The notes under the pieces: model-generated
What the model saw: the letters and a program-made list of their open reading frames with translations, nothing else
What the model was told of the DNA's origin: nothing
The model's database searches: none
Source of the DNA: an uncultured Pelagibacteraceae bacterium
GTDB lineage: Bacteria; Pseudomonadota; Alphaproteobacteria; Pelagibacterales; AG-422-B15
Assembly: GCA_902517885.1 (NCBI GenBank)
Contig: CABYDZ010000004.1
Location: 62,001-126,000 of the forward strand
Direction: 5' to 3'
DNA: 64,000 bases
In this document: one piece after another, positions 1-8,800 of the stretch
How positions within the stretch are numbered: position 1 is the stretch's first letter
Layout: every line of letters starts with the position of its first letter
Made by a program: the position numbers and the translations under genes

Positions 1-340
1 AATTATTTTTAACACCCCTCATCAATTTACTGCCTATTAGTTGTATGCGAGTATCTTCAAGTATTTCATAAATCTTTCTATTTTTTTCTCCGGAGGGCTC
101 ATATTCTTTGAAAGTGTCTTGATTGTGATATTTATATCTTAGGGCTTGATTATCAGCATTCCCTCTAAGCTGGCTAAGCAACTCAGGATTAACATCTAAC
201 TTTATTTGGGGTAAAACAATTTTATTTTCAGATGAAGAACCGGTATCTTCGAACACAACTTCAAGCTCTTTGTTTTCAGCAATAGCCCTTGTAGCGGATG
301 AGATAGCTCTTTTGATATCTTCTAAAATATCTTCTTTCAC
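1..340 (-). CDS. cobT: Cobaltochelatase subunit CobT, N-terminal part (cut by window edge)
   Basis: CobT partners CobS and CobN in the ATP-dependent insertion of cobalt into hydrogenobyrinic acid diamide (aerobic B12 pathway). Only the first 113 or so codons lie in the window; the 3' end is off the left edge. Reading leftward from a GTG at 338-340, the protein has the CobT-type N-terminal pattern: an RAIAE stretch near residue 20, an 'LRGNADNQALR' segment and an 'EDTRIQLIGSKLMRG' segment. The GTG start overlaps the cobS stop by one base (TAGTG), which implies translational coupling. No cobN is visible. Confidence 0.85.
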   Translation of the reverse strand, partial: MKEDILEDIKRAISSATRAIAENKELEVVFEDTGSSSENKIVLPQIKLDVNPELLSQLRGNADNQALRYKYHNQDTFKEYEPSGEKNRKIYEILEDTRIQLIGSKLMRGVKNN

Positions 341-1329
341 TATATTAAGTTAAACTCATTCTTTTCTAATGAGAGATCGTCACCAAAACAGCGTTGATAA
401 TATTCAGATATAATCTGTCTTTCACTCTCATCACATTTATTTAAGAAAGTAAGTTTGAATGCCATTGCATAGTTAAAATCAAATATCTCAGCATTTTGAG
501 CCCAGGTTAAAACTGTTCGTGGACTCATAACTGTTGATATATCTCCATTTGATAGCCCTTTTCTGGATAGGTCTGCTACTTTAATCATAAGTTCAATGAT
601 TTCTTGCTTTTCTTGCGTATTGAACGAAGGAACTTTTGAGAGCATGATTTGTTTTTCTTGCTCAAAATTAAGATAATTGAGTGTGGTCACTATATTCCAC
701 CTATCCATCTGACCCTGATTGATCTGTTGCGTTCCATGATATAAGCCTGTGGTATCGCCTAAGCCAACTGTGTTTGTTGTTGCAAACATTCTAAAATAAG
801 GATTTGGTTTTAAAACTCTATTTTTATCTAGAAGTGTAAATTTACCATCTGCTTCCAAGACTCTTTGTATTACAAACATGACATCAGGTCTGCCTGCATC
901 ATATTCATCAAAAACTAATGCCGTTGGATTTTGTAATGACCAAGGAAGAATTCCATCCTGAAATTCTGTTACTTGCTTGCCTTCTTTCAATACGATCGCA
1001 TCTTTACCTATTAAATCAATTCGGCTTATATGACTGTCAAGGTTAACTCTAATACAAGGCCAATTAAGCCGCGCAGCAATTTGTTCGATATGGGTAGATT
1101 TTCCAGTACCATGTAATCCCTGGACCATTACCCTTCTATTATATTTAAAACCTGATAAAACCGCCATTGTTGTTGCTTTATCAAAACAATAGCTGCTATC
1201 GATATCTGGAACATATTCAGACTTCTTTGAAAATCCCTCAACGTGTAAATCTGTATCAATGCCAAAGGCCTGATTTACTGAGATAGAAATGTCAGGCTTA
1301 TTTTGAATTAGGTTTTCTGTTGCTGTCAT
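340..1329 (-). CDS. cobS: Cobaltochelatase AAA+ ATPase subunit CobS
   Basis: AAA+ ATPase of the aerobic cobaltochelatase, forming a chaperone-like complex with CobT. The length of 329 aa matches the family. A Walker A motif (GLHGTGKST) lies at residues 71-79 and Walker B (TALVFDEYD) at 136-144. A sensor-type 'FATTNT' follows near residue 182. The gene sits between a J-domain gene (32-bp overlap upstream) and cobT (1-bp overlap downstream), an order conserved in Alphaproteobacteria. Other MoxR-like ATPases share the fold, but the adjacent cobT settles the assignment. Confidence 0.93.
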   Translation of the reverse strand: MTATENLIQNKPDISISVNQAFGIDTDLHVEGFSKKSEYVPDIDSSYCFDKATTMAVLSGFKYNRRVMVQGLHGTGKSTHIEQIAARLNWPCIRVNLDSHISRIDLIGKDAIVLKEGKQVTEFQDGILPWSLQNPTALVFDEYDAGRPDVMFVIQRVLEADGKFTLLDKNRVLKPNPYFRMFATTNTVGLGDTTGLYHGTQQINQGQMDRWNIVTTLNYLNFEQEKQIMLSKVPSFNTQEKQEIIELMIKVADLSRKGLSNGDISTVMSPRTVLTWAQNAEIFDFNYAMAFKLTFLNKCDESERQIISEYYQRCFGDDLSLEKNEFNLI

Positions 1330-1837
1330 GTTGATCCTTTATTATTTTGTAGGCTTCTAGAACCTTAGTAAGTTTTTCTTTGTTTTCTTCATTCAGTCCA
1401 ACTGTATCAGGGTGAAGTTCTTTTACAATCTTTTTGAATTTAGATTTAATATCCTCTAATGAACTTTCTTTTTTGTCCATACCTAAAGTTGCTAGCGCAT
1501 TTAGATATTTAGAACTATAAAAACTAGGGTGCATATTCAGGTTTTCAAGATTATTCATGCCAGAAAACATCTGTTCGGAGATTTTTGATATTTTTTCGAA
1601 GTAATTCACATCATTCGTGCCTATTTTTTTGGTTTTTCTGTGGCCAATGATGTCGTTTTCAATAAACTCTTCAATTTCGTCAGCAGACATATCAGAGAAA
1701 TAATTCCACTTTTTATTATATTCTCTAATGTGCTTCAAACAGAACCATACATACCTTTTAAGCTCTTTTGGCGATGAAGGTGCTTTAAATTCTCCATCAT
1801 TGGGGCAATTTTCAAAAGAGCATTTTCTGTTATCCAT
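1298..1837 (-). CDS. J-domain (DnaJ-like) protein upstream of cobS
   Basis: A 179-aa protein with a C-terminal J domain. The HPD signature is at residues 142-144 (context KELHPDTVGL), which would stimulate an Hsp70 ATPase. The N-terminal part carries cysteines at 6, 11 and 33 followed by a histidine (C..C..CLKH), a possible metal site. It lacks the G/F and zinc-finger regions of canonical DnaJ. Its 3' end overlaps the start of cobS by 32 bp, so the two are surely co-transcribed. A role in CobS/CobT assembly is inference only. Confidence 0.88.
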   Translation of the reverse strand: MDNRKCSFENCPNDGEFKAPSSPKELKRYVWFCLKHIREYNKKWNYFSDMSADEIEEFIENDIIGHRKTKKIGTNDVNYFEKISKISEQMFSGMNNLENLNMHPSFYSSKYLNALATLGMDKKESSLEDIKSKFKKIVKELHPDTVGLNEENKEKLTKVLEAYKIIKDQHDSNRKPNSK

Positions 1838-1873
1838 ATCGCAATTAATTATGTTAAGTATATATGATTATAT

Positions 1874-2155
1874 ATGAGTCTTGAAAAAAATATAAACAGG
1901 AAGATTAATGATTTTTTTAAACCATCATTTTTCAAAATAATAAATTTTTCTGACCAACACAAAAACCATTATTCTGGCGAAAATAAAGATACTTCCCATA
2001 TAAAACTTATTATAGTTTCTGAAGAGTTTCTAAACCTATCACGAATTGATAGAGAGAGAAAAGTGCATAAAGTACTCGAACAGGAAATTTTAGATGATAT
2101 TCATTCAATCAGACTAAAGTTGCATACTGAAGCAGAATATTCTCTAATTAAGTGA
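1874..2155 (+). CDS. bolA: BolA family protein
   Basis: A 93-aa BolA-like protein. The family works with monothiol glutaredoxins in iron-sulfur and redox regulation. Visible hallmarks are the 'SGENKDTSHIKLIIVSEEF' core and a C-terminal 'IHSIRLKLHTEAEY' segment, equivalent to the BolA HAL(S/R)L region; here the usual HAL is changed to SIRL. The gene is divergent from the J-domain gene with only 36 bp between the starts. Its last 12 bp overlap the 3' end of the convergent corC-like gene. Length is within the family range (about 80-110 aa). Confidence 0.88.
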   Translation: MSLEKNINRKINDFFKPSFFKIINFSDQHKNHYSGENKDTSHIKLIIVSEEFLNLSRIDRERKVHKVLEQEILDDIHSIRLKLHTEAEYSLIK

Positions 2156-3412
2156 AGATATTTTTACTTGAGTAATAATATTTTTATTAGTTCCTAATAT
2201 TTCAAACTTAAAACCATAATATTGAAAAATCTGACCAGTCTTGGGAAATGATCTTGACTCATTTATTATAAGTCCAGAAATCGTATTCGCTTCCTCATCA
2301 GGTAAATCCCATCCAAAACTTCTATTGATATTTCTTATTTCTGTCGAACCCTTTACTTTTACTGAACCATCTTGATTCCTCTTTATGTCAGAAAGCTCAA
2401 TATCATGTTCATCACTTATCTCGCCAACTATTTCCTCTATAATATCTTCTAGGCTAATCATCCCACTCAGTACTCCGTACTCATCTACAACCATTGCTAA
2501 TTTAATTTTTCTATTAAGGTGCATTTGAAGTTGATCTTTCAGAGAAGTTGTTTCTGGAACAAACCATGTTTTAATAAGTGAATCCTTTATGTCTTCCCGC
2601 GTAATTGAAAGGGTTTGCTTTTCTTTAAGTAATTTGAGTAAATTTTTAGCGTGTATTAAACCTATTATATTTTCATTATTATCTTTCCATATTGGGACTC
2701 TTGTATATGGGCTTTCTATTACCTGATTAACAATTTTTTCAGGATCATCATCAATATTAAGCATAAACACGTTGCTTCTATGTACCATAATATCTTCAAC
2801 CGCAATTTCAGATAAGTCTAAAATTCCGGTAACCATATCCTTGTCAATTTTAAATAGTCGACCTTCTTTATGATGTAGGTCTACCGTTCCTCTTATTTCA
2901 TCGGCAACAGATATACTGCGAGAATTTTGATCATGTTTAATTCCAAAAATTCCTAGAATATAAAAAACTATTTTTTCCATAATCCATGTAACGGGCGCCA
3001 GTACAGTAACCAGTGGTTTTAATAATGGACTAACAATCAACGCTAATTTCTCCGCATTCGCAATTGCATAGCTTTTAGGAAGAATTTCAGCGAAGATCAC
3101 AATTAATGCCGTCATGATTATTACTGCGTAAGCTACACCTGAGTTTCCAAATACTTTAATGAGTAGGCTTGTAGCCAATGCGGAAGCAAGAATATTTACA
3201 AGGTTATTACCTAATAATATCGCACCGATTAATGATTCTTTTTTATTTAGCAATTGAAGAGCAACATCAGCATTTTTACTACCTTTCATTCGCAAACCTG
3301 TAAGTCGACTTCTTGTACTGGCTGTCAATCCAGTTTCTGATCCTGAGAAAAATGCAGATAATGCAAGCAGTATAATAATAGCAAAAAATAAAATAATTAT
3401 CTCAAATAACAT
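2144..3412 (-). CDS. CNNM/HlyC/CorC family membrane protein with CBS domains
   Basis: A 422-aa integral membrane protein. The N-terminal DUF21 (CNNM) domain has about four hydrophobic segments within residues 1-150, including the 'FFSGSETGLTASTRSR' motif. A cytosolic CBS pair follows (about 200-330; 'VEDIMVHR', 'AMVVDEYGVLSGMISLEDIIEEIVGE'), then a C-terminal CorC_HlyC domain ending near 'QVKISSLN'. Family members are linked to magnesium/cobalt homeostasis; HlyC as haemolysin is a historical name. The stop is one base from the aroB ATG, so corC-aroB-aroK probably form one leftward operon. Confidence 0.93.
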   Translation of the reverse strand: MLFEIIILFFAIIILLALSAFFSGSETGLTASTRSRLTGLRMKGSKNADVALQLLNKKESLIGAILLGNNLVNILASALATSLLIKVFGNSGVAYAVIIMTALIVIFAEILPKSYAIANAEKLALIVSPLLKPLVTVLAPVTWIMEKIVFYILGIFGIKHDQNSRSISVADEIRGTVDLHHKEGRLFKIDKDMVTGILDLSEIAVEDIMVHRSNVFMLNIDDDPEKIVNQVIESPYTRVPIWKDNNENIIGLIHAKNLLKLLKEKQTLSITREDIKDSLIKTWFVPETTSLKDQLQMHLNRKIKLAMVVDEYGVLSGMISLEDIIEEIVGEISDEHDIELSDIKRNQDGSVKVKGSTEIRNINRSFGWDLPDEEANTISGLIINESRSFPKTGQIFQYYGFKFEILGTNKNIITQVKISSLN

Positions 3413-4519
3413 TTAGTTTAAAAAATCTTTTATTACCTTTTTCATGTTCTTATGTTTGAAAGTATCAGTGATATAAGCTTCACCAATACTTTTACATAGT
3501 ATTAAATTTATTTTTTTGTTTTTTACTTTTTTATCAGAAGACATTGCTTCTATAAACTGTGAAGTGTTTAAATGCTGTTTTAATTGCTTTGGTATCTTTC
3601 TTTTAATGCCTATTTTATCAAAATGTGATTCTATTTTATTTATAATGTCTTTTGATATTTTTCCTTCTAAGAACGATAGCTCTAGTGCCATTATTATTCC
3701 TATCGCAACAGCTTCACCATGCACAACTGTTTTTTTATAATTATTAAGTGCTTCGATAGCATGTCCAAAAGTATGGCCTAGGTTTAATAAGGCTCTAATA
3801 TTTTTTTCCTTCTCATCTTGATTTACTATTTTTGCTTTATTTTTGCATGATTTATATACTATCTCTATTAAGTAATTAGCATTTTGATTCAAAAAATGTT
3901 TATCATTTTTTAATAGCCAATTAAAAAACGCTTTGTCCATTATGATGCCATACTTGATTACTTCTGCATATCCTGACAATACCTCTCTTTTATTTAAGCT
4001 CTTTAATATGCCTACGTCAGAAATAACAAGGGCAGGCTGATAAAAAGAACCGATTAAATTTTTTCCAAGTGGCGTGTTAACTCCTGTTTTCCCACCAACT
4101 GATGAGTCTACTTGTGAAAGTAAAGTTGTAGGAATTTGAATAAAGTTAATACCTCTTAGGGTTATACTTGCTACAAATCCAACAAGATCACCTATTACTC
4201 CTCCCCCAAAAGCAATCAGAGTATCATTTCTATCAACTTTATTTTTTAATAAATGGCTAGTTAAGATTTTTACTGACTCAAGATTTTTCTTACTTTCACT
4301 ATCGTTAATGATAATTTCGCTGACAGTTATTCCATGCTTAACAAATGATTTCTTTATTTTTTTTAAATACAAAGATTTAAGAAGCTTATTTGTAACAATG
4401 AATACCCTTTCACTCTTTAGATATTTTTTAGAATATTTACCAGAGCTGGCTATAATATTATTGCCAATAATTATATTATATTTATTAAGAGGAGTTGTAA
4501 CCCTGAGAGTTTTAATCAT
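3413..4519 (-). CDS. aroB: 3-dehydroquinate synthase
   Basis: Second step of the shikimate pathway: NAD- and Zn-dependent cyclisation of DAHP to 3-dehydroquinate in the cytosol. The 368-aa protein has the NAD-binding 'FGGGVIGDLVGFVAS' near residues 103-117, the substrate loop 'QIPTTLLSQVDSSVGGKTGVN' near 128-148, and zinc ligand regions 'NLGHTFGHAIE' and 'VHGEAVAIG'. The start overlaps the aroK stop by 8 bp. The gene is very AT-rich and lysine-rich like its neighbours. Length is normal. Confidence 0.97.
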   Translation of the reverse strand: MIKTLRVTTPLNKYNIIIGNNIIASSGKYSKKYLKSERVFIVTNKLLKSLYLKKIKKSFVKHGITVSEIIINDSESKKNLESVKILTSHLLKNKVDRNDTLIAFGGGVIGDLVGFVASITLRGINFIQIPTTLLSQVDSSVGGKTGVNTPLGKNLIGSFYQPALVISDVGILKSLNKREVLSGYAEVIKYGIIMDKAFFNWLLKNDKHFLNQNANYLIEIVYKSCKNKAKIVNQDEKEKNIRALLNLGHTFGHAIEALNNYKKTVVHGEAVAIGIIMALELSFLEGKISKDIINKIESHFDKIGIKRKIPKQLKQHLNTSQFIEAMSSDKKVKNKKINLILCKSIGEAYITDTFKHKNMKKVIKDFLN

Positions 4520-5051
4520 TAAGTTTAATTTGATTTAGTAATTCCTTTGTAACCTGATATTTCGTTTTCCCCCCCACATTTATTGATAAGTGGGCTTTAG
4601 AATAATTTTTTCTTCGAATTTTATCTAACTTTACCAGTTCTGATTTAATATTTTTATTTTCAAGTAAAGGTCTATTTTTTTTAAAATTACACCTTTGTTC
4701 TAATAGATTTAAGCTACATTTTAGCCAAATACAATTACATTTTTCTAATGCTACTTTTCTTACAGAAGGATTTTGAAATGCTCCACCACCAAGAGCAAGA
4801 ACTACATTCTTATATTTAAGAAGTTTAAGATTAATTTTTTCCTCAAGGTTTCTGAAATATTTTTCTCCATGTAAACTAAAGATATTACTAATTTTTATTT
4901 TTTCTCTCAACTCAATTTCTTTATCAGAATCAAAAAAATCAATACCCAACTTCTTTGAGAGGTTTTTGCCTATTGTTGATTTTCCTGATCCCATGTGACC
5001 CACAAGAACAATACTTTTATTACTATTAGGAAGTCTTAATTTTGACATCAT
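4512..5051 (-). CDS. aroK: Shikimate kinase
   Basis: Phosphorylates shikimate with ATP. The 179-aa protein has P-loop GHMGSGKST at residues 18-26, the shikimate/Mg aspartates in 'FFDSDKEIE' (D41, D43), 'ALGGGAF' near 85-91 and the lid arginine region 'KKNRPLLEN'. It is first in the leftward aroK-aroB-corC group, and its start is 52 bp from a divergent gene, so the promoter must lie in 5052-5103. The initiator could be either of two adjacent ATGs (MM). Confidence 0.96.
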   Translation of the reverse strand: MMSKLRLPNSNKSIVLVGHMGSGKSTIGKNLSKKLGIDFFDSDKEIELREKIKISNIFSLHGEKYFRNLEEKINLKLLKYKNVVLALGGGAFQNPSVRKVALEKCNCIWLKCSLNLLEQRCNFKKNRPLLENKNIKSELVKLDKIRRKNYSKAHLSINVGGKTKYQVTKELLNQIKLND

Positions 5052-5103
5052 TAGATGTGAATAAATTTCACAGTTTCAGATTAATCTGTTAAAAGAAATT
5101 GTT

Positions 5104-6825
5104 ATGACGAAAAGAAGCATTTTTGTATATCTATTATATATTATAACTATTTATCTCGTAAGTATAATTTTTATAATTTTCTCAGCAAATGCAGAACAAA
5201 CAGACACGAAAGAACCATTTGATATTTGGGCTGAAGATAGTTTGGTGCCAATTAATGAAAATGACACAGAAGAGGATGTGAAAATTGATGAAAATACAGA
5301 ATCAAAGTCTGCAGTAAAAGAGTCTGATTTTTCTTATTCTAGAAAAGACTCACTTGGATTGATCGATATCTCAAATGGTGGGTTTGATACAACTTTATGG
5401 AATGGATCAAGTTACTCTGATATAGAGCATTTGATTAATTCCTTACCTGAAGTATCCTATAGTTCAACACTTAGAGAGCTGTTGGTTAATTCACTCCTTA
5501 CTATAGCTACTCCTCCAAAATATAATTTAGAAAGTACCCAAAGTTATTTAGATTTAAAAATTAATTTTCTGGCCTCCAAAGGGTATTTTGAAGAAATTTA
5601 TTTATTATCCACTCTAATGAATGAAGATGAAATCAATGAACAGATATTAGGGAATATTGAAAAATATTTTCTTATTAGTGGAAATTATAAGAGAATTTGC
5701 AATAGAGATGTAACTTATTTTTCTGATTACTTTAATGATTTATATTACACATCATTTTGTAATGCAATGAACTCAAACTTGTTGGCTTTGGATTTAAATA
5801 TTTCTCTTATGCGTGAAGAGACTAAGCACGAAAAAGAATATATTGAACTTTTGATTTCTTTATTAAATGATGAACTTATAAATACTAATGAAATTGGAGA
5901 CATAAGTCTCATTAAATTAAATCTGCTAAAGAATGAAAAGATAAGTTACGATAACTTGATTAAAGAAGATTCAGATATTGAATATAAATTATTTTATGTT
6001 TTATCTAGTCAAGATAGTAACTTAAAAAAAATAAACATCACTGAAACATTGCTAGAACTAGGGCTACTTGACCTGTCCTACTTAGCAGATTTTTATAAAG
6101 ATTATAAGTTTGATAATGATAATGAAAAAAATATAACATTAGAGAATAGGATTTCAATTTATCAAGAAATTAGAAAAACTGCATCTCAAGAAAAAATTGT
6201 AAAGCTTATTCCAAAATTTATTGATATATTTAGTAATCAAGGCTTCCTTAATAAAGCTTCAACTCTTATTTATGATAAGGTTAAAGTAATTACTCCAAAA
6301 CAAAATTTAGTAGCAGAAAGTCTAGATGTTTGTTTAATTCTTATACTTAACAAAGATTTAGATAAATGTAAGGAATGGTTAAATGTAATTAATTATAAAG
6401 ATGATTACAAAATATTAATGGCGAAGATTAAGTTTTATTTATTCCTCAATTCCGATATCTCTTTTTCTTTAGATGAGCTTGAAATTTTACTTAAAGATAA
6501 AAAACTTAGCTCAAAACAGAAAAATATTATTGTCAAATATTATGAGTTAATGACAGATGAGAAAATAAGTAATTATTGGAAAACGCCAAATGATTTAAAC
6601 AGGGTTTCATCTGTAATTACAAATGTGAAGCTTGATGAATACTTAAAATCACTAGATAATCAGGTTGGAGAAATGATCTTGCTTTTAAATCTCATACACG
6701 GTGATCAAAAGTTCATAAATCTTCATGAAACTACAATATTTACTATCATAGAGGGACTTATTAACATAGACCCTGCATATGCAAATCAATATGTATTTGA
6801 ATACCTCACAAAAGATACGCTTTAG
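5104..6825 (+). CDS. Large secreted or periplasmic protein of unknown function
   Basis: I do not recognise a family for this 573-aa protein. It starts with a clear N-terminal hydrophobic segment (about residues 7-30, ending '...IIFSANAEQ') consistent with a Sec signal peptide or membrane anchor. An acidic linker rich in D, E, S and T (about 32-80) follows. The remainder is mostly predicted helical, leucine-rich, with no cysteine-based or enzymatic motif; a solenoid repeat fold is possible. It lies 5 bp before xerD on the same strand and is divergent from aroK. Function is open. Confidence 0.8.
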   Translation: MTKRSIFVYLLYIITIYLVSIIFIIFSANAEQTDTKEPFDIWAEDSLVPINENDTEEDVKIDENTESKSAVKESDFSYSRKDSLGLIDISNGGFDTTLWNGSSYSDIEHLINSLPEVSYSSTLRELLVNSLLTIATPPKYNLESTQSYLDLKINFLASKGYFEEIYLLSTLMNEDEINEQILGNIEKYFLISGNYKRICNRDVTYFSDYFNDLYYTSFCNAMNSNLLALDLNISLMREETKHEKEYIELLISLLNDELINTNEIGDISLIKLNLLKNEKISYDNLIKEDSDIEYKLFYVLSSQDSNLKKINITETLLELGLLDLSYLADFYKDYKFDNDNEKNITLENRISIYQEIRKTASQEKIVKLIPKFIDIFSNQGFLNKASTLIYDKVKVITPKQNLVAESLDVCLILILNKDLDKCKEWLNVINYKDDYKILMAKIKFYLFLNSDISFSLDELEILLKDKKLSSKQKNIIVKYYELMTDEKISNYWKTPNDLNRVSSVITNVKLDEYLKSLDNQVGEMILLLNLIHGDQKFINLHETTIFTIIEGLINIDPAYANQYVFEYLTKDTL

Positions 6826-6830
6826 ATTAA

Positions 6831-7751
6831 ATGGCCAATGCATCACTAATCGAAAATTTTTTAGAGTCTCTTGCGTCTGAAAAAGGACTTAGTAAGAACA
6901 CTATTCAATCATATAGCCTTGACATCAAGCAGTGTTTAAAAATAACCAAACTTAATATAGATAAAATTTCATCAAAAAATTTAAATTTAGATATTGAAAA
7001 ATATATTGCTTCATTGAATACAAAGGGTTTTGAGCGATCTACTGTGCTTAGAAAAATCTCAGCGTTAGGGCACTTTTTTAATTTTTTAGTCGAAGAGGAA
7101 ATTCTAGAATCAAATCCAATAAAAAAAATAAATATTCCAAAGAAAAGTTCAAAGTTACCTATTTTCCTAACAAATATGCAAATTGATCGACTTTTAAAAG
7201 CTGCCCGAGACGATAAGTCTAATGGAGGTATTCGATTTTTAGTGATGCTTGAGATACTTTATTCAACAGGCATAAGGATAACAGAACTAATTAACTTACG
7301 GATTTCAGCACTTTATGAGAAAAAAAATTTTTTACTTATTTATGGGAAGGGAAATAAAGAAAGGCTTGTTCCGATTGACAAAAATACATTAGGCACAATC
7401 GAAAACTATTTAAAAATAAGAGAATTATTTATAAAAAATAAAAATGATCAAAAATGGTTATTTCCTTCAAAAAATTCTAAATTGGGACATATAAGCAGAC
7501 AGAGATTCAATCAGCTCTTAAAAGAACTTACGATAAAAGTAGGCATAGAAGAGAAATTTGTTAGTCCTCACAAATTACGTCATGCCTTTGCATCACACCT
7601 GCTTGCAAACGGTCTCGACCTGAGATCCTTACAAATATTGCTGGGTCACGCAGATATTTCTACAACTCAAATTTATACTCATATTTTAAATGATAGATTG
7701 AAAAAGACTGTTAAAGATAACCACCCACTCTCAAAAATTTACAACAAATAA
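6831..7751 (+). CDS. xerD: Tyrosine recombinase XerD (chromosome dimer resolution)
   Basis: A 306-aa site-specific recombinase acting at dif with XerC. An N-terminal SAM-like domain (1-95) is followed by the catalytic domain with the full set R149, K173, H247, R250, H273 and nucleophile Y282. Length and the 'SPHKLRHAFASHLL' and 'LLGHADISTTQIYTH' motifs fit XerC/D rather than a phage or island integrase. It follows the unknown secreted protein by 5 bp, in ordinary core context with no att-like repeats nearby. XerD is preferred over XerC, with moderate certainty. Confidence 0.9.
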   Translation: MANASLIENFLESLASEKGLSKNTIQSYSLDIKQCLKITKLNIDKISSKNLNLDIEKYIASLNTKGFERSTVLRKISALGHFFNFLVEEEILESNPIKKINIPKKSSKLPIFLTNMQIDRLLKAARDDKSNGGIRFLVMLEILYSTGIRITELINLRISALYEKKNFLLIYGKGNKERLVPIDKNTLGTIENYLKIRELFIKNKNDQKWLFPSKNSKLGHISRQRFNQLLKELTIKVGIEEKFVSPHKLRHAFASHLLANGLDLRSLQILLGHADISTTQIYTHILNDRLKKTVKDNHPLSKIYNK

Positions 7752-7807
7752 ATTCGTATCTGAAGAAGGCCTTGAAAAGATAATTTTATAGTGATAGAAA
7801 AAACAAT

Positions 7808-8785
7808 ATGAGTTTCACGTCCGTACCAACAAAACCAACGAGACTAAATCGTTCCCAGTTATTTGTCCCAGGCTCTAAACCCGAATTATTTGACAAAGCA
7901 TGCAAGAGTAATGCTGACATTATTTGTTTAGATTTAGAGGACGCGGTGGCTCCACAAGACAAAGAGCAAGCAAAAGAAAATGTTATTAAAGCTCTAAATG
8001 AACTTGATTTTGGAAAAAAAACTATTTCTGTCAGAATAAATGGCCTCGATACTCATTATTGTTACCGCGATGTAGTTGATTTAATGGAGCAAGGCGGTGA
8101 ACGACTTGACTTGATAATGATACCAAAAGTTGGAGTTGCGGCTGATGTTTATGCCATTGACATGATGGTTACCCAAATAGAAGACAAAATAAATAGAAGC
8201 AAAAAAATTGGTTTTGAATTAATTATTGAAATTTCAATGGGCATCACCAACTTAGATAGTATTTTAACTGGCAGCAAAAGAATTGAGTCTCTTCATTTTG
8301 GTTATGCTGACTATGCTGCATCAGTCAGAATGAGGACTACTAATATAGGTGGGTCGAATTCAGATTATTCCATTTTAACAGACGAAACTAATGGAGAGAG
8401 AAATATTCACTGGAATGACATGTGGCACTATCCTATTTCTAAAATGACAACTATTGGCAGGGCTCACGGCATGAGAATTATTGATGGACCTTTCGGTGAT
8501 TTTTCAGATCCAGATGGATTTAAATCGCATGCAAGAAGAACTGCAATACTCGGATGTGAGGGCAAATGGGCGATTCACCCTAGTCAAGTAGACTTAGCCA
8601 ATGAAGTCTTTACGTTACCTGAAAGCGAAGTCCAAAAAGCCAAAGATATTATTAAGGCAATGAGAGAAGCTCAAGAGTCTGGGGCAGGGGCAGCCACTCT
8701 CAATGGTAGACTTATAGATGCTGCATCAATTAGACAGGCTGAGCAAATCATTGAACAAACTAAATTAATTGAAACTTTAAGTTAA
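7808..8785 (+). CDS. mcl: L-malyl-CoA / beta-methylmalyl-CoA lyase (HpcH/HpaI aldolase family)
   Basis: A 325-aa CitE-like lyase that cleaves or forms malyl-CoA (acetyl-CoA plus glyoxylate), part of glyoxylate and C1/C2 assimilation routes in Alphaproteobacteria. Hallmarks are 'RSQLFVPGS' near 20, 'DLEDAVAP' near 48, 'SVRINGLDTHYCYRDVVDLMEQ' region, 'DGPFGDFSDPDGF' near 227 and 'KWAIHPSQ' near 258. The overall pattern matches Rhodobacter-type malyl-CoA lyase. Expression may come from the 56-bp upstream gap. accA follows after 15 bp on the same strand. A citramalyl-CoA lyase role cannot be excluded. Confidence 0.9.
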   Translation: MSFTSVPTKPTRLNRSQLFVPGSKPELFDKACKSNADIICLDLEDAVAPQDKEQAKENVIKALNELDFGKKTISVRINGLDTHYCYRDVVDLMEQGGERLDLIMIPKVGVAADVYAIDMMVTQIEDKINRSKKIGFELIIEISMGITNLDSILTGSKRIESLHFGYADYAASVRMRTTNIGGSNSDYSILTDETNGERNIHWNDMWHYPISKMTTIGRAHGMRIIDGPFGDFSDPDGFKSHARRTAILGCEGKWAIHPSQVDLANEVFTLPESEVQKAKDIIKAMREAQESGAGAATLNGRLIDAASIRQAEQIIEQTKLIETLS

Positions 8786-8800
8786 TATAATTTATATTTA

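Noticed and set aside
6831..7751. Tyrosine recombinase as a sign of an integrated mobile element
   Set aside because: Length, motifs and core-gene context fit XerD. No att-like direct repeats or phage genes are nearby.
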